Positions 50,582 through 58,901 of a DNA stretch of 64,000 nt are shown here, in pieces. Positions within the stretch are counted from its first letter, which is position 1, and each line of letters starts with the position of its first letter. The position numbers were made by a program, and so were the translations under genes. The notes under the pieces are model-generated. The model was given only the letters and a program-made list of their open reading frames with translations, was not told where the DNA came from and made no database searches. The DNA comes from Litoribacillus peritrichatus (GTDB taxonomy: Bacteria > Pseudomonadota > Gammaproteobacteria > Pseudomonadales > Litoribrevibacteraceae): NCBI RefSeq assembly GCF_039537985.1, contig NZ_BAABBN010000004.1, positions 62,001 through 126,000 of the forward strand. The letters are read 5' to 3'.

Positions 50582-51801
50582 TAAGCGACCTCGAATTCTG
50601 CGTTAATTAAGATGTTTCTGGGGGTTAGTTTTCGATCGCAAAACGTGCCAACCTGGACGTTGTAACCTTGCTCTGAAAGGTACATTGCCCGATCATAAAC
50701 GAGCCATAGCTCCAGTAATCGTCGAAAACTGTGTCTGGCCAGCTCCAGGCGTTCGATTTGCGCTAAGCGGCGAACGGCTTTTTCCAAATACGCTGCATAA
50801 TCCAGATCTTTCGGAAGGGAGATTTGCAGGTGCAGTGCAAACTTTTGTACTAGGGCTTCAAACCCAAGTTTTATGATGGATGCGGGCGTCGATGGACAAG
50901 GCTGATAGGTGTTTTGCTCGTTATGATCCCGTTGAATTAAGTCAAAGGCGACACGCCATAGTTTCAATGTATGTCTGCTGATTTGGTCTCGCCCCGGTGC
51001 GGTTACGGTTTCTTGTACCGCCAGCGCCAAGTCTTTTTGAGACAGCTTCAACTCGCTTGATAAACCCGACATCAATTCGTATTCCCGGTGTGCGGTTTTT
51101 TGATAACAGCAAGGCGAAATACTTAACGATGGCGCGCCATGCAAGCATGATTGACGGATCACCGTTTGATGTAAATCGCCACAGGCGTGCAATGCCACCT
51201 GGTGAGCGTCAAAAATTGATGGGTTCTCAATTGGAGTCATAACATCGTGATTCAAAATGGAGACTTGAGCTAATAACTTTTCGGATACATGATTTCCGGT
51301 GTCACATAACGATGAGTCCCATTCTAACCCAATGACAGGACGTGCCGTATTGCTGTAGATCAATCGAGCCAGATGGCCTTTACCGCAACACCAGTCAGTG
51401 TATTTTGCTTTACGTGGTAAACACTGGATGAATTTTTCGATTTGGTTCAGTTTTCGTCCCGGTATCCCAGTATTGTAATGAGGGTTTCGGGTTAACGGAG
51501 TCGGCTGTTGATAACTTGGCAGAGCACTTAATTCGCTGAGCTGGCCAGTAAGGTTCAGAGCTTGCTCCGTGAAGGTGAGTAGCGACTCTGGTTCGGTTTG
51601 GAGTGTCTTGAATTCGGCATCACCCAGGTGGAGCAGAGCGTTTGCGAACTTGGGATATTGGTCCGTCCACTCGAGTGACAGGTGCTGAAAAGGCTCTGGC
51701 CGCCAAATGGATTGGTATTGAGTTAATACCTTGTCTATCGCTGAAAACCGCTGGTGGATTTGATCTCGGCTAAGTTGAGTATCACTGTTGTTCGAAACCA
51801 T
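50581..51801 (-). CDS. class I methyltransferase, GSTCD/TRM13-like
   Basis: A 406-residue protein with a SAM-dependent methyltransferase core in the middle. YTDWCCGKGHLARLIY near 140-156 is motif I in the unusual cysteine-containing form, followed by VIGLEWDSSLCD. HACGDLHQTVIRQ and the SPCCYQK motif near 230 complete it. This CCGKGHL...CGD...PCCY pattern occurs in GSTCD-type and TRM13-like enzymes, so a nucleic-acid or small-molecule substrate is possible, not proven. The flanking N- and C-terminal helical regions are not recognised. It ends in a TAATG overlap with the hemerythrin-like gene. Confidence 0.75.
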   Translation of the reverse strand: MVSNNSDTQLSRDQIHQRFSAIDKVLTQYQSIWRPEPFQHLSLEWTDQYPKFANALLHLGDAEFKTLQTEPESLLTFTEQALNLTGQLSELSALPSYQQPTPLTRNPHYNTGIPGRKLNQIEKFIQCLPRKAKYTDWCCGKGHLARLIYSNTARPVIGLEWDSSLCDTGNHVSEKLLAQVSILNHDVMTPIENPSIFDAHQVALHACGDLHQTVIRQSCLHGAPSLSISPCCYQKTAHREYELMSGLSSELKLSQKDLALAVQETVTAPGRDQISRHTLKLWRVAFDLIQRDHNEQNTYQPCPSTPASIIKLGFEALVQKFALHLQISLPKDLDYAAYLEKAVRRLAQIERLELARHSFRRLLELWLVYDRAMYLSEQGYNVQVGTFCDRKLTPRNILINAEFEVA

Positions 51802-51957
51802 GAGTGAGCAAACCGTATTGCGGGAAGAAGCTGGCGAAGTGTACTGAATGTGGTGGATGACGCAAGCCCAAAGGTGACGAAGAGTGAGCTGTTTGAAATT
51901 TGCTCAGAAAAATGAAGTGTTGTGTCCTTGATCACCTTATATATTTTCAGAAGCTAT

Positions 51958-52010
51958 AGGATTACTCTGGCGTAGTTAACCTATGTTGTTTTTTTCTGGA
52001 TAGTAATCCT
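51958..52010. promoter_or_regulatory. inverted repeat upstream of the Tse2-like gene
   Basis: AGGATTACT (51958-51966) recurs inverted as AGTAATCCT (52002-52010), separated by 35 bases and ending 40 bases before the toxin-like start. It may be an operator or a recombination scar. Noted by eye, function unknown. Confidence 0.4.
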
Positions 52011-52050
52011 GTTGATTTTGATTAAAGTACTGAAAGCAAAGGGAAACATT

Positions 52051-52506
52051 ATGGATAATATAGAGTTGCTTGAAGATGTGTTGCTAGAGTCAGGAAGCAT
52101 TGATAGATATTTTGGTCGTAGGATTCCGGTGGATCTTTGGCGAGCCAAAAAGGTAAAAAGCCAAGAGCCTTTATTTAACTTGGTTGAAACGGAAATAGAA
52201 AGAAAAAGAGGTGCTCCAAGAAGACCTGATATTACGATTAAAAATGACAGGGTCTTTGTTCGGGATAGACCTAGAGGTATAAGTACCTTTGATCGCCCAA
52301 ATACATTTAAAGGGCAGTGGGAATATTATAAGTTACCAGCTGGTACATTATTACCAAAAGGGTTAGTTATCGTAAAAGATTCTTATAACCCTGTTTTCGA
52401 TGCAACGCACCATACTATAGCGCCTGAAATGGATATGTCGTTAGCAAAATTTAAACTTCTGCTAAATCAGTTGGCAGGAATGATAGAAAAAGATGAGATA
52501 GCTTAA
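52051..52506 (+). CDS. Tse2-like ADP-ribosyltransferase-fold toxin
   Basis: A 151-residue soluble protein matching P. aeruginosa Tse2 (158 residues) along most of its length, as far as I recall that sequence. Aligned landmarks are LWRA near 29-32 (Tse2 LYRA), PRRPDI near 56-61 (ARAPDI), GISTFDR near 76-82 (GTSVFDR), LPAGTLLPKGLVIVKDSYN near 95-113 (IPDGTDIPPDLKVKQDSYN), and ATHHTIAPEMDM near 118-129 (ATHYTIMPAKPM). Tse2 is a bacteriostatic toxin with an ADP-ribosyltransferase-like fold that acts in the cytoplasm. ATG at 52051 has AAAGGGAAA upstream. No T6SS gene is nearby. The gene is AT-rich. Confidence 0.85.
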   Translation: MDNIELLEDVLLESGSIDRYFGRRIPVDLWRAKKVKSQEPLFNLVETEIERKRGAPRRPDITIKNDRVFVRDRPRGISTFDRPNTFKGQWEYYKLPAGTLLPKGLVIVKDSYNPVFDATHHTIAPEMDMSLAKFKLLLNQLAGMIEKDEIA

Positions 52507-52721
52507 TGCAAGTAAAAGATGATTGGTTGGCAACCATTATATGTGCCCTTAATGATGCAATAAAATTTAATGATGCTTTAAGGAGCAGTGAAACTGTATC
52601 TGATTTAGAAGATATAGAAGAGTGGCTAATGCAGATTTTTGAGTGTAAGGAATATTTACGAGAAGAAATTGTAAAAAATCCAAAGCTGTTTGCTCAGTTA
52701 GAAAAGCATTTTAAGATTTAA
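52506..52721 (+). CDS. Tsi2-like immunity/antitoxin protein
   Basis: A 71-residue acidic, helical protein whose ATG overlaps the stop of the Tse2-like gene (TAATG), so the two are translationally coupled. Size, composition and layout fit Tsi2 (77 residues): an N-terminal helix (WLATIICALNDAIKFNDALR), an acidic turn (SDLEDIEEWLMQIF), then ECKEYLREEIVKNPKLFAQLEKHF. Direct identity to Tsi2 is low, and the assignment rests mostly on pairing with the toxin. It should neutralise the upstream protein. Similarly AT-rich; no other gene follows on this strand before the convergent TonB receptor. Confidence 0.72.
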   Translation: MQVKDDWLATIICALNDAIKFNDALRSSETVSDLEDIEEWLMQIFECKEYLREEIVKNPKLFAQLEKHFKI

Positions 52722-52762
52722 TGGTAGCGGCGCTAGGTCGCCGCTAGTTGCTTAGAAGTCAT

Positions 52763-54730
52763 TCAAAAGAAAACAGCCGCTTCGAAGTAATAACTTCTGC
52801 CCGGGCCGCCCGGCGTTTCGACCAGATTGGTTCGAATGTACTCGGGGTACGTGTAGGATTCATCCAGCAGGTTTTTTATTTTACCTGTGAATTTGTAACG
52901 CTCAGAAGGTTGGTAGCTGAGGTTGGTGTTGAGTAGCAGGTAGTCGTTCACTTTCCCAGAAGTACCGTCGTTGGTGGTGTAGGCCTTGTCTCCAATGTAC
53001 TGAGCGTTGGCGGAAGCGCCCCAGTACTTACTGGCTTTATAGGCCACAGAGGCATTGCCCTGGATGTGCGCTATGTATTCCAGCCCGTTGTTTTGGCTGT
53101 CCTGACCTTCTTTGTAAGAAATGTTCACAAAACCACTGAGCTGTTTGTTCAGTGAGTATTTGAGTTCGGACTCAAGTCCCCAGATGTTCACATCGTTGCC
53201 ATTTACGTAGGTGGCAGATGCTCCGTTCATGGGTGGCTGTCGGACAATGCCTTCTTCCAGTTGCTGATAAAATGCATTAATCCGCAAAGCCAGGGTTTTC
53301 CATTGGGTATCTATGCCTAAATCCAGGGTTTTAATTTTTTCTCGGTCGAGGCTCTGGTCACCGAGGATGACGTTGGATTCAGAGTATCGCTCTAAATAAT
53401 CCGGATTTCGGAAGGCTTCGCCATAGAGCAGTTTGATCCGGGTGTCGGGAGAAAGGGAGTAAACGGCGCCCAGTCTGGGAACGAAATCGCTGATGCCAGC
53501 GTCTTCATTATGATTTAACCGGCCACCGGCGATGAGTGAAAGCTGATCATTAGCCTGCCACTTCCACTGTGTAAAGATGGATTTGTTGGTGGTGCGTATT
53601 TCGCCATAGTAGGGCGTAAGCTGGTTGTCTGCACCCGTGTCATTGAAGGTTACGGAATAAGGCTCGCTCTTATCGTGTTCTATTTCCAGCCCGCTGATTA
53701 AGGACATCCCAGGCTGAATGTGCCATTCGTAATTCAGGTCGAAGGCCCACATACTGCTCTGGGTATCAAGCGTCGAGTTGTAGTTGCTTCGGTTCGGGGT
53801 AAACGGGTCTATCAAATTGCCGCCATCGGTTTGTCTTGAGTTTTGGTCATGGCGAAGTCGGGTTGATAAAACGCCATTCTCAAATTGCCAGTTATATTTG
53901 GCGTCAATGTAATAGGCTGAGAATTCATGGGTGCCAGCTTGTTGGACTTGTGGCCAAACACCGTATTTCATTTTGGTTTGTTTGAAGTAACCGACGTTTA
54001 ATCGAAAATCATTCTGGGTGAAGTCAATGAAGAGGTTGGTCAGGTCGTTCTGATAATCCAGATTAACGGGTTCTCCCAGCTCATCGATGGTGTCGTTGTA
54101 ATCATAGCCATTGTCTTTTTGGGTACTGGCGCTGATCAGCAAAGGGCCGGCCTGGCTTATGAGTTCGGCGTAGCCGTGGTTGTTTTGTCCTATTCTGGTG
54201 TAGAGTTCGGTTGAGTTTAAGCTGGCACCGTCTCTTGTAATGATATTGATGACACCTGAGAGGGCATTAGTGCCATATAATGCAGAACCAGGACCTCGTA
54301 TAATTTCCACCCTTTCAATCATGTGTAACGGCATGAACTCAAGATGTGAAGAGCCAGTAACGGTCTCAAACGTAGGATGGTCGTTGATCATAACTAATAC
54401 TTTATTATTGTGATGTGGCTGCAATGTGCCACGAACATTAATAGCGGTATATCCAAAATACGTTTCAGTCAAAGTAATTCCAGGAACAAAACTCAGCGCC
54501 TCATAAAGTGTATTCGCTCCAAGGTTTTCAATATCTTTGCGGGTTAATACACTGATTATTGATGGGCTTTGGGAAACAGTTTCCTTTTGTCGGCTACTGG
54601 TTATAACTTCAATTTCGCCGAGCGCCTCGAGAGGAAGGTCAAAAAAGTCTTCGTCAGGTTCGCTGTCAGCGACAACTTGGGTGCTGTGTAATAGAAACAC
54701 AAGAACAGAAAAAAAGAGACGAATACACAT
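52763..54730 (-). CDS. TonB-dependent outer-membrane receptor
   Basis: A 655-residue receptor with a signal peptide (LFFSVLVFLLHSTQVVA). A likely TonB-box region (EIEVITSSR) and a plug domain follow (SQSPSIISVLTRKDIENLGANTLYEALSFVPG, INVRG, VEIIRGPGSALYGTNALSGVINIITRDG). The 22-strand barrel ends in the phenylalanine typical of outer-membrane assembly (AAVFF). The C-terminal KIKNLLDESYTYPEYIR motif is normal. The substrate (siderophore, cobalamin or other) cannot be told; no Fur box was recognised upstream. It converges on the Tse2-like pair. Confidence 0.9.
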   Translation of the reverse strand: MCIRLFFSVLVFLLHSTQVVADSEPDEDFFDLPLEALGEIEVITSSRQKETVSQSPSIISVLTRKDIENLGANTLYEALSFVPGITLTETYFGYTAINVRGTLQPHHNNKVLVMINDHPTFETVTGSSHLEFMPLHMIERVEIIRGPGSALYGTNALSGVINIITRDGASLNSTELYTRIGQNNHGYAELISQAGPLLISASTQKDNGYDYNDTIDELGEPVNLDYQNDLTNLFIDFTQNDFRLNVGYFKQTKMKYGVWPQVQQAGTHEFSAYYIDAKYNWQFENGVLSTRLRHDQNSRQTDGGNLIDPFTPNRSNYNSTLDTQSSMWAFDLNYEWHIQPGMSLISGLEIEHDKSEPYSVTFNDTGADNQLTPYYGEIRTTNKSIFTQWKWQANDQLSLIAGGRLNHNEDAGISDFVPRLGAVYSLSPDTRIKLLYGEAFRNPDYLERYSESNVILGDQSLDREKIKTLDLGIDTQWKTLALRINAFYQQLEEGIVRQPPMNGASATYVNGNDVNIWGLESELKYSLNKQLSGFVNISYKEGQDSQNNGLEYIAHIQGNASVAYKASKYWGASANAQYIGDKAYTTNDGTSGKVNDYLLLNTNLSYQPSERYKFTGKIKNLLDESYTYPEYIRTNLVETPGGPGRSYYFEAAVFF

Positions 54731-54986
54731 AAAAAGTCTATGGCTACTAAATTATTCTTATAAGTTATGTTCTGTAACCATACTAGACCTTTAGAAATGG
54801 TCAAGTAATTGACGATGTTTGATGTGTAAAAAAAGTAACAGTGACGCAATTTTGTTAATCAATCGTAAACAGTTTTTTCGGGCCTTAAAAAACCACTTAT
54901 AAAACACAGGGTTCTGAAATTGGCTATCTTGTAATACAAGAGGATCGGTTAATCTGCGCGTTACGCAAAATTTTCGGGGAAAAGTC

Positions 54987-56426
54987 ATGACATTGGATAC
55001 CATTGAAGGCTATTTGATGACCATCGTAGGTACATTAAATGATGTAGTCTGGGGTAATCTGCTTATTTATTTGTTATTAATTTCGGGTGTGTTTTTTACC
55101 TTAGCTACGCGTTGTGTTCAGTTCCGGTATTTTGGACACATGATTAAAAACTTAAAGAACAGTCGCGAAACCCGAGGAGGAATTTCTCCGTTTCAGGCGT
55201 TTTGTACCGGATTAGCTGCTCGTGTTGGCACAGGTAACCTGGCGGGAGTTGCGGTGGCTATTAGTTTGGGTGGCCCTGGTGCGATTTTCTGGATGTGGCT
55301 GGTGGCGATCATTGGCATGGCAACCAGCTTTGTTGAATCAACGTTGGCGCAAACCTTTAAGGTCAAAAACGAAGATGGCAGTTCACGAGGCGGACCGGCT
55401 TACTATATTGAGCAAGGGTTGGGCTCTAAATTTTGGGGCGTCATTTTTGCGTTGTGTTTGATGGTGTCTTTCGGATTTGCTTTTAATGGCGTTCAATCAA
55501 ACTCGATCAGCGCTGCATTGGAACTATCCTTCGATATTCCGACCTGGTTAAGTGGCGTCTTTATTACCTTAGCGACCGCAGCTGTAATTTGGGGAGGCAC
55601 CAAGCGCGTCGCGAAGTTTGTTGAGGTGGTTGTACCTGTGATGGCGATCGCCTATATCCTGGCTGCATTGACTGTGGTGGTGTTGAACATTCCTGAACTG
55701 CCGTCGGCATTCATGAATATTCTCTCCTCGGCATTCGGTTTGCAGGAAGCGGGTGCCGGTGCTTTGGGTGCTGCCATGATGAATGGAATCAAACGGGGTT
55801 TATTCTCGAACGAAGCGGGTATGGGCAGTGCAGCCAATGCGGCAGCCACGGCCAACCCAAATCCTCATCACCCGGCGACACAGGGTTTCTTTCAGATGTT
55901 CGGTGTTTTTATCGATACCATCATAATCTGTACCTGTACTGCGGCGGTTGTGCTGTTATTCGACGGATATGCCGATTCAGATCTGAAAGGCATTCAACTG
56001 ACTCAGGTTGCGCTTTCTTCCCATCTTGGTGATTGGAGTGGTACTTTCATTGCGCTGATTGTGACTGTGTTTGCGTTTACCTCCATCGTGGCGAACTACA
56101 CTTACGCAGAAGGCAATCTGAAGTTCATTACTGAAAGTGATAATGCGTTGAATGCATATCGCATCTTGCTGTTAGGCATCGTTATGTATGGTTCCATTGG
56201 TAGTCTGCCTTTGGTATGGAACTTTGCAGACTTGACGATGGGCATCATGGCGTTAGTGAATTTAGTGGCGTTATGTTTATTGTTCAAACACGTAAAAGTG
56301 ATCTTCAAAGATTACGAAGAGCAGCATAAGAAAGGGGTTATTCCTGTGTTTGAGAAGAAACGCTACCCTGAAATTGAAAAGCGGATTCAGAGTGACGTTT
56401 GGACGGAAAACCGTTCAGAAGTTTAG
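54987..56426 (+). CDS. AGCS-family sodium/alanine (amino acid) symporter
   Basis: A 479-residue inner-membrane transporter with about ten to eleven hydrophobic helices. The family signature is clear: GGISPFQAFCTGLAARVGTGNLAGVAVAISLGGPGAIFWMW, with ESTLAQTFKVKNEDG, GGPAYYIEQGLG and NGIKRGLFSNEAGMGSAANAAA. It probably imports alanine or glycine with Na+, as is common in marine bacteria. A GGGGAAAAG ribosome site precedes the ATG. Monocistronic with a strong terminator. Confidence 0.93.
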   Translation: MTLDTIEGYLMTIVGTLNDVVWGNLLIYLLLISGVFFTLATRCVQFRYFGHMIKNLKNSRETRGGISPFQAFCTGLAARVGTGNLAGVAVAISLGGPGAIFWMWLVAIIGMATSFVESTLAQTFKVKNEDGSSRGGPAYYIEQGLGSKFWGVIFALCLMVSFGFAFNGVQSNSISAALELSFDIPTWLSGVFITLATAAVIWGGTKRVAKFVEVVVPVMAIAYILAALTVVVLNIPELPSAFMNILSSAFGLQEAGAGALGAAMMNGIKRGLFSNEAGMGSAANAAATANPNPHHPATQGFFQMFGVFIDTIIICTCTAAVVLLFDGYADSDLKGIQLTQVALSSHLGDWSGTFIALIVTVFAFTSIVANYTYAEGNLKFITESDNALNAYRILLLGIVMYGSIGSLPLVWNFADLTMGIMALVNLVALCLLFKHVKVIFKDYEEQHKKGVIPVFEKKRYPEIEKRIQSDVWTENRSEV

Positions 56427-56446
56427 AATTGATGTTTTCATAGCAT

Positions 56447-56474
56447 AAAAAAGCCCGAGTGATCGGGCTTTTTT
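56447..56474. terminator. bidirectional terminator between the AGCS gene and rnb
   Basis: AAAAAAGCCCGA and TCGGGCTTTTTT form a 12-bp stem around GTGA. Confidence 0.9.
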
Positions 56475-56515
56475 ATGGATGACTTCTGGTGTTTAAGTCG
56501 GCTTCAGACTAGAGC

Positions 56516-58456
56516 TTAAACCAGTTCGAAGTTAATTTGTTTTCTGTCCCAATTGACACCTTTGACTTTAATCGTAACATTGCCTTGTAACTGGAATCGT
56601 TGGCCTTCTTTGGCGTGTTCCATCAGTTCTTGATTAAAGCTGGTACCCAGTTCTTTGGTTGCGATAAAGCCTTCAACGCCATTTTCATCAATGCGAGCGT
56701 GGAAGCCTGCGCTGTTTACGCCGCAGATTACTGCTTCAAACGATTGGCCCGCCAGAGTTTCAGCATATTGGCACTTCATCCATTGTTCCAGATCGTTCGC
56801 GGCGGATCGAGATTGCAGCTGTTGGCTGTAAATGGACTGGGCTTGCTCAAGAGAAAGCGCTGGTTGAGGTACGTCAGTCAAATGCGCCGCAAGAATACGA
56901 TGAATAATTAAATCATTGTATTTACGGATTGGAGAGGTACAGGTGGTGTAACACTCAGCGGCCATTCCTACATGCGGTTTGGCTTCTAAGGTCATTTCGC
57001 TGCGCTCCATGTTGCGGTTTACGATCACCGCCAGAGGGAAGTCCAGATCAAGTGCATCGGCACTCTTTAATACTTGCTGGTATTCGCCCGGCTTTCGTAG
57101 TGCCTCACCTTGAATGTTCAGACCGTGGTTAGTTACCAACTGAACCAACTGTTCGACCCTGTCTTCTCTGATTCCGGCATGGTTGATGAACAAGGCGTTA
57201 ATTTTTTGAGCTTTTAAGAAGGCTGCAACCAATTGGTTGGTGGCGATCATGCATTCTTCGACAATTTTATGCGCGACGGTCTTTGATTGTTTTTCAATAG
57301 ACACGACTTTCTTATTGTCATTCAATCGAATGCGATAATCAGGTCTGTCTGGTAAAACAGAGGTAGGACGCTGGTTGTTCAGTTGAGCACTGGCTTGTTC
57401 AAGCACTTTTAATGATGTCTGAATGGCGTCGGAGTAGGTCGCAATTTCTTCTTGGTTATCTTGATCTTCGGTTAGGAAAGAAGCGACGCCTTGGTAGCTT
57501 AATTTACCGTGAGATTTTACGACGGCTTTTTGCAACGCTAAATTGCTTGTTTTACCTGAGCTGTCGATGTCCATAGAAATGACTAAGGCTAAACGTTCCT
57601 GATCAGCCACTAATGAGCTGAGTTCGGTCGATAACTCGGCAGGAATCATAGGGATGGCGTTATCAATCAGGTAAGTCGAGGTCGCTCGTTTCTTCGCTTC
57701 GGCATCAATAGCGCTGCCGGGAGCGATCAACGCTGCAGGATCTGCAATGGCCACCATTAATTTGATGTCGCCATTGTCTTGCTGTTCAGCGTAAAGAGCG
57801 TCATCCATGTCTTGTGTGTTGGATGAGTCAATCGTGACAAAAGGAATGTGCGTCAGATTCTCTCTATTGGCTTTAAAGCCCTCAATGCCTTGCTCTGTAA
57901 TGGCCTTGGCTTCTTCAATGACTTTTTCCGGCCATTGGTGGGATAACTGATAGCGACGAATAATGAGCTGTTCTTCAATGCCTGGTGTTTCTGTATTCCC
58001 CAGAACGGACAGGATTTCTGCCTGAGCCTTACCTTCTGACTTAAACGGGTGACGTGTCAGCTTACATTCAATGAAGTCGCCATCTTTAGCGTTTGCTCGT
58101 TTGTTTGGTGGAATGAATATCCAGCGGGTGGCGCGGCCAATTTCCGCATCCACAAAGTGCCCTTTGCCTTTTATTATGTAGCGGCCGATTACATCGGAAA
58201 CATCGCTTTTAATCAATCGCTCAATTTCAGCGGTGGGCTTATCCGACTCTGCGTTAAGCAGAGACACTTCGACCCGGTCTCCCGGTAATACTTTCATGTA
58301 TTCATCGGGAGGCAGAAAAACTTCACGTCCTTCATCCAGAATGACAAAACCAAATTTGGTGGAAGTGGCTTTAATCTCGCCTTCAAATGTTGGTTTACTT
58401 GCTTTGATTTCGCTTTTAAGTTGTTCTAACTGGGCAAATGCTTCTGGATTAATCAT
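56516..58456 (-). CDS. rnb: exoribonuclease II (RNase II)
   Basis: A 646-residue RNB-family 3'-5' exoribonuclease. It has two N-terminal cold-shock domains (FEGEIKATSTKFGFVILDEGREVFLP near 24-50, GKGHFVDAEIGRATRWIFIPP near 96-117). The catalytic RNB domain has VTIDSSNTQDMDDALYA with the metal-binding Asp cluster, RPDYRIRL, and the C-terminal YTTCTSPIRKYNDLIIHRIL. An S1 domain (FEAVICGVNSAGFHARIDENGVEGFI) ends it. The length (E. coli RNase II 644) and the short C-terminus favour RNase II over the longer RNase R. Monocistronic. Confidence 0.9.
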   Translation of the reverse strand: MINPEAFAQLEQLKSEIKASKPTFEGEIKATSTKFGFVILDEGREVFLPPDEYMKVLPGDRVEVSLLNAESDKPTAEIERLIKSDVSDVIGRYIIKGKGHFVDAEIGRATRWIFIPPNKRANAKDGDFIECKLTRHPFKSEGKAQAEILSVLGNTETPGIEEQLIIRRYQLSHQWPEKVIEEAKAITEQGIEGFKANRENLTHIPFVTIDSSNTQDMDDALYAEQQDNGDIKLMVAIADPAALIAPGSAIDAEAKKRATSTYLIDNAIPMIPAELSTELSSLVADQERLALVISMDIDSSGKTSNLALQKAVVKSHGKLSYQGVASFLTEDQDNQEEIATYSDAIQTSLKVLEQASAQLNNQRPTSVLPDRPDYRIRLNDNKKVVSIEKQSKTVAHKIVEECMIATNQLVAAFLKAQKINALFINHAGIREDRVEQLVQLVTNHGLNIQGEALRKPGEYQQVLKSADALDLDFPLAVIVNRNMERSEMTLEAKPHVGMAAECYTTCTSPIRKYNDLIIHRILAAHLTDVPQPALSLEQAQSIYSQQLQSRSAANDLEQWMKCQYAETLAGQSFEAVICGVNSAGFHARIDENGVEGFIATKELGTSFNQELMEHAKEGQRFQLQGNVTIKVKGVNWDRKQINFELV

Positions 58457-58702
58457 GATAATAATTCTGAATTGATGCGCTTTTGAGTAAATCGAGACGA
58501 GTGAATATTCGTTGGCTCGATATAAAGGATGATTGGTCAGGTCTGGATGGATTCAGAACTGTCGATTAAGGCCTATAACAGGTATTATTTCTAGGAGCGC
58601 ATGATACCGCCAGTGTTTATAATAGGCCAGCGATCCGTCAAAGAATCTTGATTCGGTTGGTAAACTGGTGGCTTTTTTACTTTGTCTGAGAGGTCTGCTC
58701 GT

Positions 58703-58900
58703 ATGGGGCAAGTCATAGAATTTAAAAAACCGAATCAGAAACAAAAAACCAAGGAAAAAGCCAAAGGCAAGACCTTGTGCATTAATGGATTCCATAAGTG
58801 GGCTGTGGATAAGTCCAAACAGTTTGATGTTAAATCAGGCAAACTGGTAACTGTGTATCGCTGTGAACGTTGTAATGAAGTGAAGGTAAAAGCCCATTAA
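58703..58900 (+). CDS. small conserved zinc-ribbon-like protein
   Basis: A 65-residue basic protein: a lysine-rich start (EFKKPNQKQKTKEKAKGK) and a C-terminal part with possible zinc ligands C..GFH and YRCERCNEVK. The pattern (TLCINGFHKW..DKSKQFDVKSGKLVTVYRCERC) is one I recall in many gammaproteobacteria as an uncharacterised protein. ATG at 58703 is preceded by AGAGG; the earlier TTG start in frame is rejected. Its stop is only one base before the methyltransferase start, so the two are coupled. Function unknown. Confidence 0.68.
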   Translation: MGQVIEFKKPNQKQKTKEKAKGKTLCINGFHKWAVDKSKQFDVKSGKLVTVYRCERCNEVKVKAH

Positions 58901-58901
58901 A

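Noticed and set aside
52051..52721. Prophage or insertion-sequence remnant around the Tse2-like pair
   Set aside because: No integrase, transposase, terminal repeats or tRNA attachment site are visible on either side.
52790..52850. tRNA-like motif (GGTTCGAAT)
   Set aside because: It lies inside the TonB receptor gene and cannot be folded by eye into a cloverleaf; no tRNA was recognised anywhere in the window.
54731..54986. Fur box before the TonB receptor
   Set aside because: AT-rich, but no GATAATGATAATCATTATC-like palindrome could be found.
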